Positions 17,778 through 26,562 of a stretch of 64,000 nucleotides of DNA are shown one piece after another (the stretch's first letter is position 1; every line of letters begins with the position of its first letter). This stretch comes from JBHJGS01 sp050331575 (GTDB lineage Bacteria; Pseudomonadota; Alphaproteobacteria; Sphingomonadales; Rhodothalassiaceae). The notes under the pieces were generated by a model. It had not been told where the DNA came from. It saw only the letters and a list, made by a program, of their open reading frames with translations, and searched no databases. The DNA lies in NCBI GenBank assembly GCA_050331575.1, contig JBHJGS010000012.1, positions 7,832-71,831 on the forward strand, in the 5' to 3' direction. Made by a program: the position numbers and the translations under genes.

Positions 17778-18832
17778 GCCGCAGCCTGATACTCCCAATA
17801 GTCGAAAAACCGCGACCAGCGGGTTTCGATGCGCCGCACCAGGGCGGGATCGACCTGGAACCGGTTCTTCTGATAGCCTGCGATGCGCTGCAGATAGGCC
17901 TGGAAAATCGGCGCATCCTGATCGAAATCGGGCAGCCGCAGATGTTCGTATATCTGTCTCAGGCCGGCCAGTTCCCCGCCTTGGAAGGTCTCATAGCGGA
18001 TCTGCAGAAACTGCTGCGGGGGAATGTCGGCACTTTGCGCGATCAGTTGATCCATCATCCGTTCGTAGGTCGCGAAAATGATTTCGTCGATGTCCAGGTG
18101 ATCCCAAGGCTGCAGGGCGAACTGCTCAAACAGCTTTGTGAAAAAGTTGCGCATGGATAAGAACACCTTCACCGGGTGCCGGTGAATATGGATGAAGCGC
18201 GCCTGCGGCCACATGCGGTAAAGCATCAAGGGCCGGGCGGTATAGGCCGGATTCTTGATCACCAATTGCCGGCCCGGCTGGCGCAGCGCGAGCTTATCAT
18301 AGAAGCCGCGCAGCAATCTCTGCCAGTCCGCCACGGCTTGATCGCTCACTCCGTCGAAGAACACGCCGCGCCGGAACAGTGGCTCGAACGCGCCGGGAAA
18401 ATACAGGGCGTGATAGTAGGACAGCGCCGTCATATTGGCCAAGGCGATCTCATCTTCCTGCGGACTGTCCGGATCGACCTGGATCTTGTCGATATAGCGG
18501 TGTTCGGGCAGAGCGCGTGCCAGAAGCGGTTCCAGGGCCCGGCCCAACAGCAGAAAATCCCAGGGCAGGGCGGTGGCGAAGGGCGAAACGAAGGCCATCT
18601 GAGGCGATTGCGCCAACAGATTATAAAGGTGTGTCGTGCCGCTGCGCCAATGTCCCAGAATGAACAGGGGCGCCGAGGCATCGCTGACCTCTGCGCGGCG
18701 CCGCTCAACATACAGCGCCTCAGCCAGCAAGGACGGGGTTCGCGCCACGGCAGCGGCCCAGGCTATCAGCCATGCACGGCGGGCAAAGGGCGCCACCGGC
18801 CCGGCCTGGCGCCGGATCGTCCACAGGGTCAT
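17774..18832 (-). CDS. Sulfotransferase family protein
   Basis: The product transfers sulfate from PAPS to an unknown acceptor. The 5'-phosphosulfate loop is FILGHWRSGTTHLYNLLAQ near the N-terminus, and the 3'-phosphate motif is FIHIHRHPVKVFLSMRNFF in the middle. These match the bacterial sulfotransferase-3 family. With the ATG at 18832 the product has 352 residues; upstream in-frame TTG and GTG codons up to 18877 would add up to 15 residues, and no start has a strong ribosome site. It leads a three-gene operon with a propeller hydrolase and an SDR, which suggests modification of a lipid or steroid-like compound. The acceptor cannot be read from sequence. Confidence 0.88.
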   Translation of the reverse strand: MTLWTIRRQAGPVAPFARRAWLIAWAAAVARTPSLLAEALYVERRRAEVSDASAPLFILGHWRSGTTHLYNLLAQSPQMAFVSPFATALPWDFLLLGRALEPLLARALPEHRYIDKIQVDPDSPQEDEIALANMTALSYYHALYFPGAFEPLFRRGVFFDGVSDQAVADWQRLLRGFYDKLALRQPGRQLVIKNPAYTARPLMLYRMWPQARFIHIHRHPVKVFLSMRNFFTKLFEQFALQPWDHLDIDEIIFATYERMMDQLIAQSADIPPQQFLQIRYETFQGGELAGLRQIYEHLRLPDFDQDAPIFQAYLQRIAGYQKNRFQVDPALVRRIETRWSRFFDYWEYQAAA

Positions 18833-19219
18833 CGGGTCGGCGCCGCAGAGGGGATGAGACAATCGTTGCTGCACCAAAAACTTGCGCCTTTATCGAAACG
18901 AACTGGCCAGAGGTTGCTATAAACAGCGGACCTCGCGCCGATCAAGCATACAAACGTCGCCGGTCGCAGCGTGTGTTGTGAAAGACACGGGGCTTCAGCA
19001 TTCTTTCCCGTGTTTGGCCCGTTTTCATGCCCCACCCGCGCAAAAAGCCTTTCAAAGCTGCGCTTCTTGGCAAGCAGAAGGGCTCACAGGCCGCTCACGC
19101 CTCTGTTAAAAAACATTCACAATCGAGGTTTATAGACGGCCAAGACCAACCGGGCGCGGCGGGCTTGAGCCACGCTGCCGAAGCCTGCCTTTTCCACCTT
19201 AGGCACCCACGGGGGAAAA
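18833..19219. other. Divergent intergenic region upstream of lipoprotein-receptor-T2SS operon
   Basis: This gap separates the sulfotransferase operon from the lipoprotein gene and must hold both promoters. It becomes AT-rich near 19105-19135 (ttaaaaaacattcacaat then tttatag), a plausible promoter region for the lipoprotein. I looked for a Pho box (CTGTCAT repeats) and did not find a convincing one. It also holds a near copy of the lipoprotein start. Confidence 0.5.
18854..18873 (+). repeat. Near-identical echo of the lipoprotein gene start
   Basis: The 20 bases here (ATGAGACAATCGTTGCTGCA) match the first 21 bases of the lipoprotein gene at 19220-19240 except for one missing C. The copies are 366 bases apart in the same orientation. 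The missing base puts this copy out of frame, so it looks like a relic of a 5' duplication or gene replacement. Confidence 0.55.
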
Positions 19220-22200
19220 ATGAGACAATCCGTTGCTGCAAAGAGGGCGCTGGCCGCTCTTTTGTTCACCACCGCGCTTGCCGGCTGCGGCGATGACGTT
19301 CCTGAATTAGCGGGCCCGGGCGTCGTCCCGACTCCGGCTCCGGCGCCCACGCCGGCGCCAACCCCCGCGCCAACACCTGCGCCGACGCCTGCGCCGACTC
19401 CGGCCCCGACGCCTGCGCCGACGCCTGCACCGACGCCTGCACCGACTCCGGCGCCGACGCCTGCGCCCACTCCGGCGCCTGGACCGGCCGGACTGGATCT
19501 GTCTGCTGTCGTGCCGGCGACCGGCGCGGACATTGCAGAGGCCAATTGCGGTGTTGGCACCGCGGTTATTGTCGGGGGGAGCGACCTGGTGTGTCTGCTC
19601 GGTGCTGAGCAATTGGGCGACGGCAGCTTCGAGCCGTTGGCTGAAGACGTGATTATGGCCGATGCGCAGATCAATAATGATGTGCCGACGCTGGTGGCGT
19701 CGACCTTGATCATCGGCACGGATCAGGGGCCGGCCCCGGCCGCCGCGGCGGTGACGCTGGATATCGAACCGGGATCCACGATCGTGTTCGTCGAGCCGTC
19801 ATCCTTCTTGCTGGTGGAACGCGGCAACCAAATGATTGCCGATGGCACGGTGGATGCGCCGATTGTCTTCACCAGTGCGCAAGATGCTGGTCTGGCATCG
19901 GATCTGGGCCTGCCCTTCCGTCCGCCCTTCACCGGCCTGGTCGCTGAAGATCCCGGCGGCATCAATGATGAAGGCGAGTGGGGCGGCCTGGTCATTAACG
20001 GGCGTGCGCCGCTGAACGAGGGGATCCAGGACCTGGACGGCGACGGTGTCAACGAGACCGCGGTCGGCGAGGCCGGGACCGGCCTCTACGGTGGCCTGGA
20101 TGTCACTGACAATAGCGGCGTTCTGCGCTTTGTGCAGGTTCGTTACGCCGGTTTCGAAATCACGCCGGACAACGAGTTGAACGGGATCGCCCTGCAAGGG
20201 GTTGGTAACGGCACGACGGTTGACTTTGTGCAGGTGCACCAAGGCTCCGACGACGGCATCGAATTCTTCGGTGGCACCGTCAATGCCAGCCACCTTGTGG
20301 TCACCAACGCAGACGATGACAGCATCGACTGGGTGCAAGGCTGGCAGGGTGCGATTCAGTATGCGCTGGTGGTTCAGACCCCGTCGATTGACTCCGACCA
20401 GGGCATTGAGGCGGACAATCTGGGCAGTGACGACGCCGCGATCCCGGTTTCAGCACCGACCATTTCGAACCTGACCATTATCGGCAATGACGATGGCGAT
20501 ATCGGCATTCTGCTGCGCGAAGGCACGGCGGCGCGCCTGTACAACACCATCGTTGCCGACGTCTCGGAATGTTTCGCGGTCGACGATCCGTCCTCCGACG
20601 CCCGCTTGGATGACGGCACCATCGTCGTGGAATCCGCGCTGTTCGATTGTCCGGTGATCGTGTCGCCGGGTGGGGACAGCGAAGATCCCGCCGGCATCGA
20701 AGCGTTCTTGGCCGCGTCGAACAATGTCGTCACCGATCAGGACGCGGCGTTGATCCCGCCGATCAGCGGCGGCATAGCCTATATCAGCGGTGCCACGGCT
20801 GAGGCCATCACGGCGTTCGACCCGACCACGCTGAACGGCACCCAGACCATTCCAAGCGGTCCGGACGCCTCTCAGCCGGTCAGTGACGGCTTCTTTGAGC
20901 CGGCCACTTTTGTCGGCGCGGTTGCCGGAACGGCGATCAGCGACGGGGCCGACGTGTTTGACGATGTCAGCGGCAACTGGACGCTGGGCTGGACCTTCGG
21001 TCTGAACGTGGAGCCGGAAGCCTGCCCATCCGCGGAAGCGATTTCGCCGACCGGTGCGACATTCGATTTCGTCACCACGTCTGAAACGCCGAGCGGCGAA
21101 TTGCTGTGCGTGCTGGCTGGCCGCCTGGTGGAGGATTTGACCCTTCCCACCGGTCTGAATTATCTGGCTGCCTCCGATATCATCATCGGCGAAGACCAGG
21201 GCCCGGATCCGGATAATGTCCTGATCAATACGGTGACCGAAGCACCGGCGCGGGGCGTTACGCTGACGCTTCAACCCGGTGTGACAATCGCGTTTGCCGA
21301 AGAGGAAGGCGATGGCGCCCCCGGCGGCTCCTTCTTCTTGCTGGTCGAGCGCGGCTCGCAATTGGTGGCCGACGGCACCGTGTCAGCGCCGATCACCTTC
21401 ACCTCCGAAAGCGCGGACTTCAACGATCCCGCCGATCTCGCCAACGCCTCCGGGCTGTGGGGCGGTCTGGTGATCAATGGCCGCGCCCCGGTGAATGAAG
21501 GCGTGCAGGATCTCGACGGTGACGGCGAGAATGAAACCGCGGTCGGGGAAGCCGGCACGGGCCTGTACGGCGGCAGCATTATCGACGACGACAGCGGCGT
21601 GCTGAATTTCGTGCGCGTGCTCTTCGCCGGTTTTGAGGTGACGCCGGACAATGAGTTCAACGGTATCGCCTTCCAGGGTGTCGGCAACGGCACCGTGGTC
21701 GACAGCGTCCAGGTGCACAACAACTCCGACGATGGCGTCGAATTCTTCGGCGGCACCGTCAATGCCTCTCGCCTGGTCATCACGGGTGCGGACGATGACA
21801 GCATTGACTGGGTGCAGGGCTGGCAAGGGTCCATCCAGTTCGCGCTGGTGGTGCACAGCCCGTTCATCGACGGCGACCAGGGCATCGAGGCCGACAATCT
21901 GGGCTCGGACGATGCGGCCATCCCGGTCTCCGCACCGACCATCTCCAACCTGACCATCATCGGTCAGGATGACGGTGATATCGGCATCCTGCTGCGGGAA
22001 GGTACCGCGGCGCGCCTGGCCAATGTGGTCGTTGCCAATGTCAGCGAGTGCTTCGCGGTGGACGATCCCTCCTCGGATGCCCGGTTGGACGATGGCACCA
22101 TCACGCTGAGTTCGGCGCTGCTTGATTGTCCGACCATCGTGTCTCCGGGCGGGGACAGCGAGGATCCGGCGGGGATCACGGCGTTCCTGGGCGCGTCGGA

Positions 22201-22465
22201 CAATGTCGTCACCGATCAAGCCGCCGCCCTTGAGGCGCCGGTTGCCGGCGGCTTCGCCTATATCAGCGGCGCCACCGCGGATGCCATTCCGGCCGTGGAT
22301 CCGACCACCTTCAACGGGACCGCGACCATCCCCTCCGGCGCGGATGCCTCGCTGGCGGTGACCGACGGCTTCTTCGTGCCGGCGCCGTTTGTGGGGGCGG
22401 TGACCGATACCGCGACGAACTTCACCCTGGGGTGGACCGTGTTCGTCAACGATCCGGTCAACTGA
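19220..22465 (+). CDS. Large outer-membrane-type lipoprotein with Pro/Ala/Thr linker and a duplicated beta-helix-like module
   Basis: The 1081-residue product has a lipoprotein signal (LLFTTALAGC, Cys 23). A rigid PTPA repeat spans residues 37-89. Two homologous modules of about 490 residues follow. Each has WGGLVINGRAP, DLDGDG, AVGEAGTGLYGG, DDGIEFFGGTVNAS and SDDAAIPVSAPTISNLTIIG. The Asp-rich segments suggest calcium binding and the short repeats a right-handed beta-helix. It has a good ribosome site (GGGGG). It sits just ahead of a TonB receptor and a full T2SS, as in the Caulobacter ElpS locus, so a surface-exposed, perhaps released, binding or enzyme role is inferred. Substrate is unknown. 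Confidence 0.88.
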   Translation: MRQSVAAKRALAALLFTTALAGCGDDVPELAGPGVVPTPAPAPTPAPTPAPTPAPTPAPTPAPTPAPTPAPTPAPTPAPTPAPTPAPGPAGLDLSAVVPATGADIAEANCGVGTAVIVGGSDLVCLLGAEQLGDGSFEPLAEDVIMADAQINNDVPTLVASTLIIGTDQGPAPAAAAVTLDIEPGSTIVFVEPSSFLLVERGNQMIADGTVDAPIVFTSAQDAGLASDLGLPFRPPFTGLVAEDPGGINDEGEWGGLVINGRAPLNEGIQDLDGDGVNETAVGEAGTGLYGGLDVTDNSGVLRFVQVRYAGFEITPDNELNGIALQGVGNGTTVDFVQVHQGSDDGIEFFGGTVNASHLVVTNADDDSIDWVQGWQGAIQYALVVQTPSIDSDQGIEADNLGSDDAAIPVSAPTISNLTIIGNDDGDIGILLREGTAARLYNTIVADVSECFAVDDPSSDARLDDGTIVVESALFDCPVIVSPGGDSEDPAGIEAFLAASNNVVTDQDAALIPPISGGIAYISGATAEAITAFDPTTLNGTQTIPSGPDASQPVSDGFFEPATFVGAVAGTAISDGADVFDDVSGNWTLGWTFGLNVEPEACPSAEAISPTGATFDFVTTSETPSGELLCVLAGRLVEDLTLPTGLNYLAASDIIIGEDQGPDPDNVLINTVTEAPARGVTLTLQPGVTIAFAEEEGDGAPGGSFFLLVERGSQLVADGTVSAPITFTSESADFNDPADLANASGLWGGLVINGRAPVNEGVQDLDGDGENETAVGEAGTGLYGGSIIDDDSGVLNFVRVLFAGFEVTPDNEFNGIAFQGVGNGTVVDSVQVHNNSDDGVEFFGGTVNASRLVITGADDDSIDWVQGWQGSIQFALVVHSPFIDGDQGIEADNLGSDDAAIPVSAPTISNLTIIGQDDGDIGILLREGTAARLANVVVANVSECFAVDDPSSDARLDDGTITLSSALLDCPTIVSPGGDSEDPAGITAFLGASDNVVTDQAAALEAPVAGGFAYISGATADAIPAVDPTTFNGTATIPSGADASLAVTDGFFVPAPFVGAVTDTATNFTLGWTVFVNDPVN
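19328..19486 (+). repeat. PTPA-coding tandem repeat
   Basis: About 53 codons encode repeated Pro-Thr-Pro-Ala units. The DNA is built of 12-base units such as CCGACGCCTGCG with synonymous changes. It forms a stiff spacer between the lipid anchor and the first folded module, and its length may vary between strains by slippage. Confidence 0.9.
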
Positions 22466-22478
22466 TCGGCACACCAGC

Positions 22479-22508
22479 ATGGCGGGGCGCTGATCGGCGC
22501 CCCGCCAT
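22479..22508 (+). terminator. Strong hairpin between lipoprotein and receptor genes
   Basis: A perfect 12-bp GC-rich stem (ATGGCGGGGCGC and its complement) surrounds a 6-base loop 13 bases after the lipoprotein stop. CTTGTCT follows, without a long T run. Because the TonB receptor and gsp genes lie downstream with the same orientation, it may act as a partial terminator or mRNA-stabilising element that makes the lipoprotein more abundant. Confidence 0.65.
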
Positions 22509-22558
22509 CTTGTCTGAAGAACGATAGCGACAAACAAAATTCATATAAGGTGGGGTTC

Positions 22559-25396
22559 ATGGGACGGCCACGGAGCGTTCGCAAAGCTGTTTTGTTCGGA
22601 ACCACGGTCTTGGCCATGCCATGGCTCAGCGCAGCGGCGCAAAGTCAGGATCCTCAACCGCTGCCGACCGAGGAACTCAGCCAGGCGCCGATTGAAGAGC
22701 TGGTGGTCACCGGGACCTTCATTCCGGATGAAAAGCGTGCCACGTCGGAGATTTCCAACCTTCTGGATGCGGACGACTTCCTGCGCACCGGCGACGGTTT
22801 GGCGGTCGATGCTCTGAAGCGGGTTACCGGACTTTCCGTGGTGGATGGAAAATTCGTCTTCGTTCGCGGTCTGGGCGGGCGATATTCCACAACACTGTTC
22901 AACGGCTCAAATTTTCCCAGCCCGGAGCCTTTGACCCGGACAGTGCCGTTGGATCTGTTTCCCACTGCGGTGCTGGACAGTACCTTGGTGCAGAAAACCT
23001 GGTCGCCACAATTTCCTGGCCAATTCGGCGGCGGCGTTGTGGAATTGCGCAGTAAAGGCATTCCCGACGAAGAATTTATCTCGGTCTCGGTCGGGACTGG
23101 CTTCAATACGGTCTCGACCTTTTCCGATGGCCTGCTGACGGCCAATGGCGATACCGATTTTCTGGGGATCAATGGCGGCTTTCGCGGTCCCGGCGCGTTG
23201 CCGGATCCGCTTGACGACGGCTTTGTGTCCGGCGAGGTGCCGGACGGCAACACGATCGAGATCGTCAATGGCGTGAATGTAACGCCGGCTGGCGGTTTGC
23301 CACTGCCGGATCTGGAACCCTCTGATATTGCGTTGAATGCGTTCAATGATTTGGGTCCGGAAGGGCAGGAAGCAGCGGCGGAGGCGCTACCGGCGACCTT
23401 CACGCCGGACAGTGAGCCGCTTGCTCCGGACCTTGATATCACCATTGGCTATGGTGATCGCTTTGACCTGGGCTCTATGACACTGGGGATCTTTGCGCTT
23501 GTCGATTATGGCTCGCAACAGCGCAACCGCAACGGCATTCGGTCCCGCTTCGACGCCTCTGGAAACCCCGATGTGGAAGTGTCCGAGGAGATCTGTGAGG
23601 ATGTCGGGTTTACCGAGGAACAGCAGGCCTTCTGCGGCGTCAACGCGACCCAGTGGACGGTTGCCCTGAACGGCTATTTCACCGCGGGCTTGGAGATCGA
23701 TCGGGACAATCTGATCAAATACACCACATTGTTGCTGCGTCAGACCACCCAAAATGCCATCGTCGAAGGCGGGATCGTCAATGCTGGTGGTTTTGAGGAT
23801 GGGGTGGAAACGCGGATCGACCGCATTGAGAACCAAGTCTGGTTCCAGCAGGTAACCGGCGAACATTATCTGAGCTTTACCGAAAATTGGCCTGCTTTCG
23901 CCGCGCCGTTGCAGGTCGACTGGCGCTTTTCCTATTCCGAGATTGACCGGGAGGTTCCGGGCCGGCGCGTAACCTCCTATGACTTCGGCTTCATCGGCGG
24001 GGAACCGACCTTGGCCCTGTCCGAAGATTCCACCCTGGACAATTTCACTCAGTTCCTCGACCTGTCGCAGGAAGATTTCGAAGGCGGTATCGACTTTTCC
24101 GCCCCGCTGACGCTGTTTGGCCGTGAAGTGGACCTGAAATTCGGTTTTGACCGGATCAATCAAAGCCGCGATACCGGCGGCACCCGCTATGCCTTCACGA
24201 ATTTGGGCACTTTGGAGCCGGGCGAGGATGAATTGTTCCCGGAACTGATCTTCAGCCCTGAGAATATCACGCAGGATTCCACCGGGCTGAACTTTTCACC
24301 GCAGTTGGACTTGTCCGACTATGCGACCGTGACGTTCCAAAACACGCAGGCCTATTTCGTCGCCGATGTTCGGCTGTTGGACACGCTGCGGCTGTCCGCC
24401 GGCTTTCGCTATGAAAGCTCGATCCAGGAATCGACGGGCTTTATCGACGCGGACGATGTCGCCTTCCTGCAATTGTTCCCGCAGGTCGCCGATGGGCTGA
24501 CATTGGGTGGAGGCGACTTTATCTCCTCTACGCTTGATGAGACATTCTTCCTGCCTGCGGCGACCTTAACGTGGGAATTTGCGGAGAATTGGCAGGTACG
24601 CGCTGGTTATAGCCAGACCGTTACCCGCCCAGACCTGCGCGAATTCTCCGGGGCGCAATTTATCGATTTCATTACCAACGATGTGATTGCTGGTAATCCG
24701 TTCCTGGTGAATACCGAGCTGGACAACTATGACATTCGCTTTGAATATTATTTCGGCGAAGCGGATAGCCTTTCGTTCGGCGCGTTTTATAAAGATATCC
24801 AGAATCCCATCGAGCGCGGCTTTGCGTTCTTCGGCAATGCCGCGACATTCTTCTTCTTGAACTCCGAGGCGGCAGAGATTGTCGGTGCCGAAGTGGAATT
24901 GGAGATCGATCTGCCGATTTCGGGCTTAATCGATCTAGAGCTTTTCTCCACGAAGGACTTTTACTTTATCGGCAATTTTACCTACAGCCAGTCTGATGTG
25001 GATGTGGTTGCCGATGACGCCACCTTTGATATCGGCCTGACCAACGACTTCCGACGCTTGGTCGGCCAATCGGACTATCTGGCGAATGTCCAGTTCGGCT
25101 ATCGCGACCTCGATACCGATGAGTTGCTGACCATTTTGCTGAATTTCACCAGCAACCGCATTTCCGATCTCGGCTTCGACGGTGCAGAGGACGTGTTCGA
25201 AGAACCGCCGATTCTGTTGGATCTGAACTATCAGCGCACCTTCGACGTCGGTACCGTGCCGATCACGTTTCAGTTCCGGGCGACGAATTTGCTGAATGAC
25301 GATCGCTTCTTCCGGCAGGGCAGCGACGAATTCGTGTTCGGACAATTTGAATTGGGCCGGAGCTTTTCGCTAAGCTTCACGGCGGAATTCCTGTAA
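22559..25396 (+). CDS. TonB-dependent outer-membrane receptor linked to T2SS
   Basis: The 945-residue product is a TonB-dependent receptor: a signal peptide, a TonB-box-like segment (IEELVVTG), a plug with VFVRGLGGRYSTTLFNGSNF and PSPEPLTRTVPLDLFPT, then a 22-strand barrel ending in FSLSFTAEFL with terminal aromatic signal. The plug end QFPGQFGGGVVELRSKG is typical of a family often found beside beta-helix lipoproteins. I chose the ATG at 22559 for its AAGGTGG site. The gap to gspC is only 19 bases, so it is in the T2SS transcription unit. It probably imports a substrate captured by the lipoprotein; no siderophore or sugar gene points to which one. Confidence 0.93.
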   Translation: MGRPRSVRKAVLFGTTVLAMPWLSAAAQSQDPQPLPTEELSQAPIEELVVTGTFIPDEKRATSEISNLLDADDFLRTGDGLAVDALKRVTGLSVVDGKFVFVRGLGGRYSTTLFNGSNFPSPEPLTRTVPLDLFPTAVLDSTLVQKTWSPQFPGQFGGGVVELRSKGIPDEEFISVSVGTGFNTVSTFSDGLLTANGDTDFLGINGGFRGPGALPDPLDDGFVSGEVPDGNTIEIVNGVNVTPAGGLPLPDLEPSDIALNAFNDLGPEGQEAAAEALPATFTPDSEPLAPDLDITIGYGDRFDLGSMTLGIFALVDYGSQQRNRNGIRSRFDASGNPDVEVSEEICEDVGFTEEQQAFCGVNATQWTVALNGYFTAGLEIDRDNLIKYTTLLLRQTTQNAIVEGGIVNAGGFEDGVETRIDRIENQVWFQQVTGEHYLSFTENWPAFAAPLQVDWRFSYSEIDREVPGRRVTSYDFGFIGGEPTLALSEDSTLDNFTQFLDLSQEDFEGGIDFSAPLTLFGREVDLKFGFDRINQSRDTGGTRYAFTNLGTLEPGEDELFPELIFSPENITQDSTGLNFSPQLDLSDYATVTFQNTQAYFVADVRLLDTLRLSAGFRYESSIQESTGFIDADDVAFLQLFPQVADGLTLGGGDFISSTLDETFFLPAATLTWEFAENWQVRAGYSQTVTRPDLREFSGAQFIDFITNDVIAGNPFLVNTELDNYDIRFEYYFGEADSLSFGAFYKDIQNPIERGFAFFGNAATFFFLNSEAAEIVGAEVELEIDLPISGLIDLELFSTKDFYFIGNFTYSQSDVDVVADDATFDIGLTNDFRRLVGQSDYLANVQFGYRDLDTDELLTILLNFTSNRISDLGFDGAEDVFEEPPILLDLNYQRTFDVGTVPITFQFRATNLLNDDRFFRQGSDEFVFGQFELGRSFSLSFTAEFL

Positions 25397-25415
25397 CGGC
25401 GGAGGACGGGCCGAC

Positions 25416-26495
25416 GTGCCCATCGGGCGATTGCAGACAGGGTTGGCGAACGGTCCTGGTGTCAGGGCCGTTCGTCTGTTTTCAGCCCCGCGGCCCCAGC
25501 TGAGCTGGGCGTCGCTGCTGCGCGTGGCGCCTTTGGGGGTGGAGATCGGCCTGACCGTGTGGCTGGCGCACTTATGCGTGGAGTTGCTCTGGTTGGGCCT
25601 AATGCCGCCAGCCGATGTTGCGCCGATGCCGCAGGCGCAGATCAGCGGTCAAGAGCCAGCAGACCGTTCCCTATCGCCTGCCTTGCTCCAATTCGACCCA
25701 TTCCGCCGGCAGGGCGCGCCTGGGGCGGCCGCCCAGGCGTCGGGCAGGCAGGCAGCAGCTGCGTCGGAGCAGGGCGTGGTGCGGCCGGGCGGACAAGGCG
25801 TGCTGACCCCCGAACAAGAAGCCGCGCTGCCGGAAACCGAACTGAAGTTGATCCTGGTCGGGGCGCGGGCGCGCGCACAAGGCGGCGGCACGGCGATCAT
25901 CAAGCTGCCGACCGGCGGACAGACCATCTATCAGGAAGGCGAGGAATTGCAGCCGGGCGTCATCCTGCGCGCCATCCGGCCGGGCCGGGTCGTGCTGGAA
26001 CATCAGGGCCGGCTGGAGGCATTGAACTTCTTCGAAGACCGCGGGGTCATGGCTTTGCGGACCCGGCCTACGGCTGAGCCTGCAGCGCCGCGCCCGAGCC
26101 AGTCAGCGCCCGCGCCCGAGCCGGTGCGGCGGGCCAACCCGGCTCAGGCCGCGCCTGAACCGGCGGCCAGTGCGCGCCAAAGCCGCGTCGCTGAGGCCAG
26201 TGCTGGCCCGATCCGGCTGGATTGGGAACCAGAAGACCTGTTGTCGGCGGTGCAGGTGCGTCCGCGTCAAGACGGCGGGACGGTGACCGGCTATTATGTC
26301 CTGCCGGGTCCGAACCGGCCGCTGTTTGATCAGGCCGGTTTCAAGCCGGGCGATGTGATCGTTGCGGTGGACGGCGTGCCGGACTTGAACGCCTTGCCCG
26401 GTATGCTGGAGGGATTGAGCGATCAGCGCCGCTTAGGCATTGTGGTCGAGCGGCGCGGTGAACGGCGCCGTTTGGAATTCGAACTGGAAGGCTGA
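25416..26495 (+). CDS. gspC: Type II secretion inner-membrane protein GspC
   Basis: GspC joins the inner-membrane platform to the secretin and helps recruit substrates. The 359-residue product has a short cytoplasmic start, one membrane helix (VEIGLTVWLAHLCVELLWLG), a homology region with LKLILVGARARAQGGGTAII and QTIYQEGEELQPGVIL, a Pro/Ala/Glu linker (residues 210-255), and a C-terminal PDZ domain (PLFDQAGFKPGDVIVAVDGV). The start is GTG at 25416 with GGAGG upstream. It follows the receptor gene by 19 bases. Position at the head of the gsp genes and the domain order make the call secure. Confidence 0.93.
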   Translation: MPIGRLQTGLANGPGVRAVRLFSAPRPQLSWASLLRVAPLGVEIGLTVWLAHLCVELLWLGLMPPADVAPMPQAQISGQEPADRSLSPALLQFDPFRRQGAPGAAAQASGRQAAAASEQGVVRPGGQGVLTPEQEAALPETELKLILVGARARAQGGGTAIIKLPTGGQTIYQEGEELQPGVILRAIRPGRVVLEHQGRLEALNFFEDRGVMALRTRPTAEPAAPRPSQSAPAPEPVRRANPAQAAPEPAASARQSRVAEASAGPIRLDWEPEDLLSAVQVRPRQDGGTVTGYYVLPGPNRPLFDQAGFKPGDVIVAVDGVPDLNALPGMLEGLSDQRRLGIVVERRGERRRLEFELEG

Positions 26496-26562
26496 GGCGC
26501 CGGCGCGCCGAGACGGGTGGGGCAGCGGTCCGCCAGCGACCGCCAACACGATCGAGTTTGGT

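Noticed and set aside
18900..19219. Pho box upstream of the lipoprotein gene, expected from the ElpS analogy
   Set aside because: No pair of CTGTCAT-like half sites with proper spacing is present.
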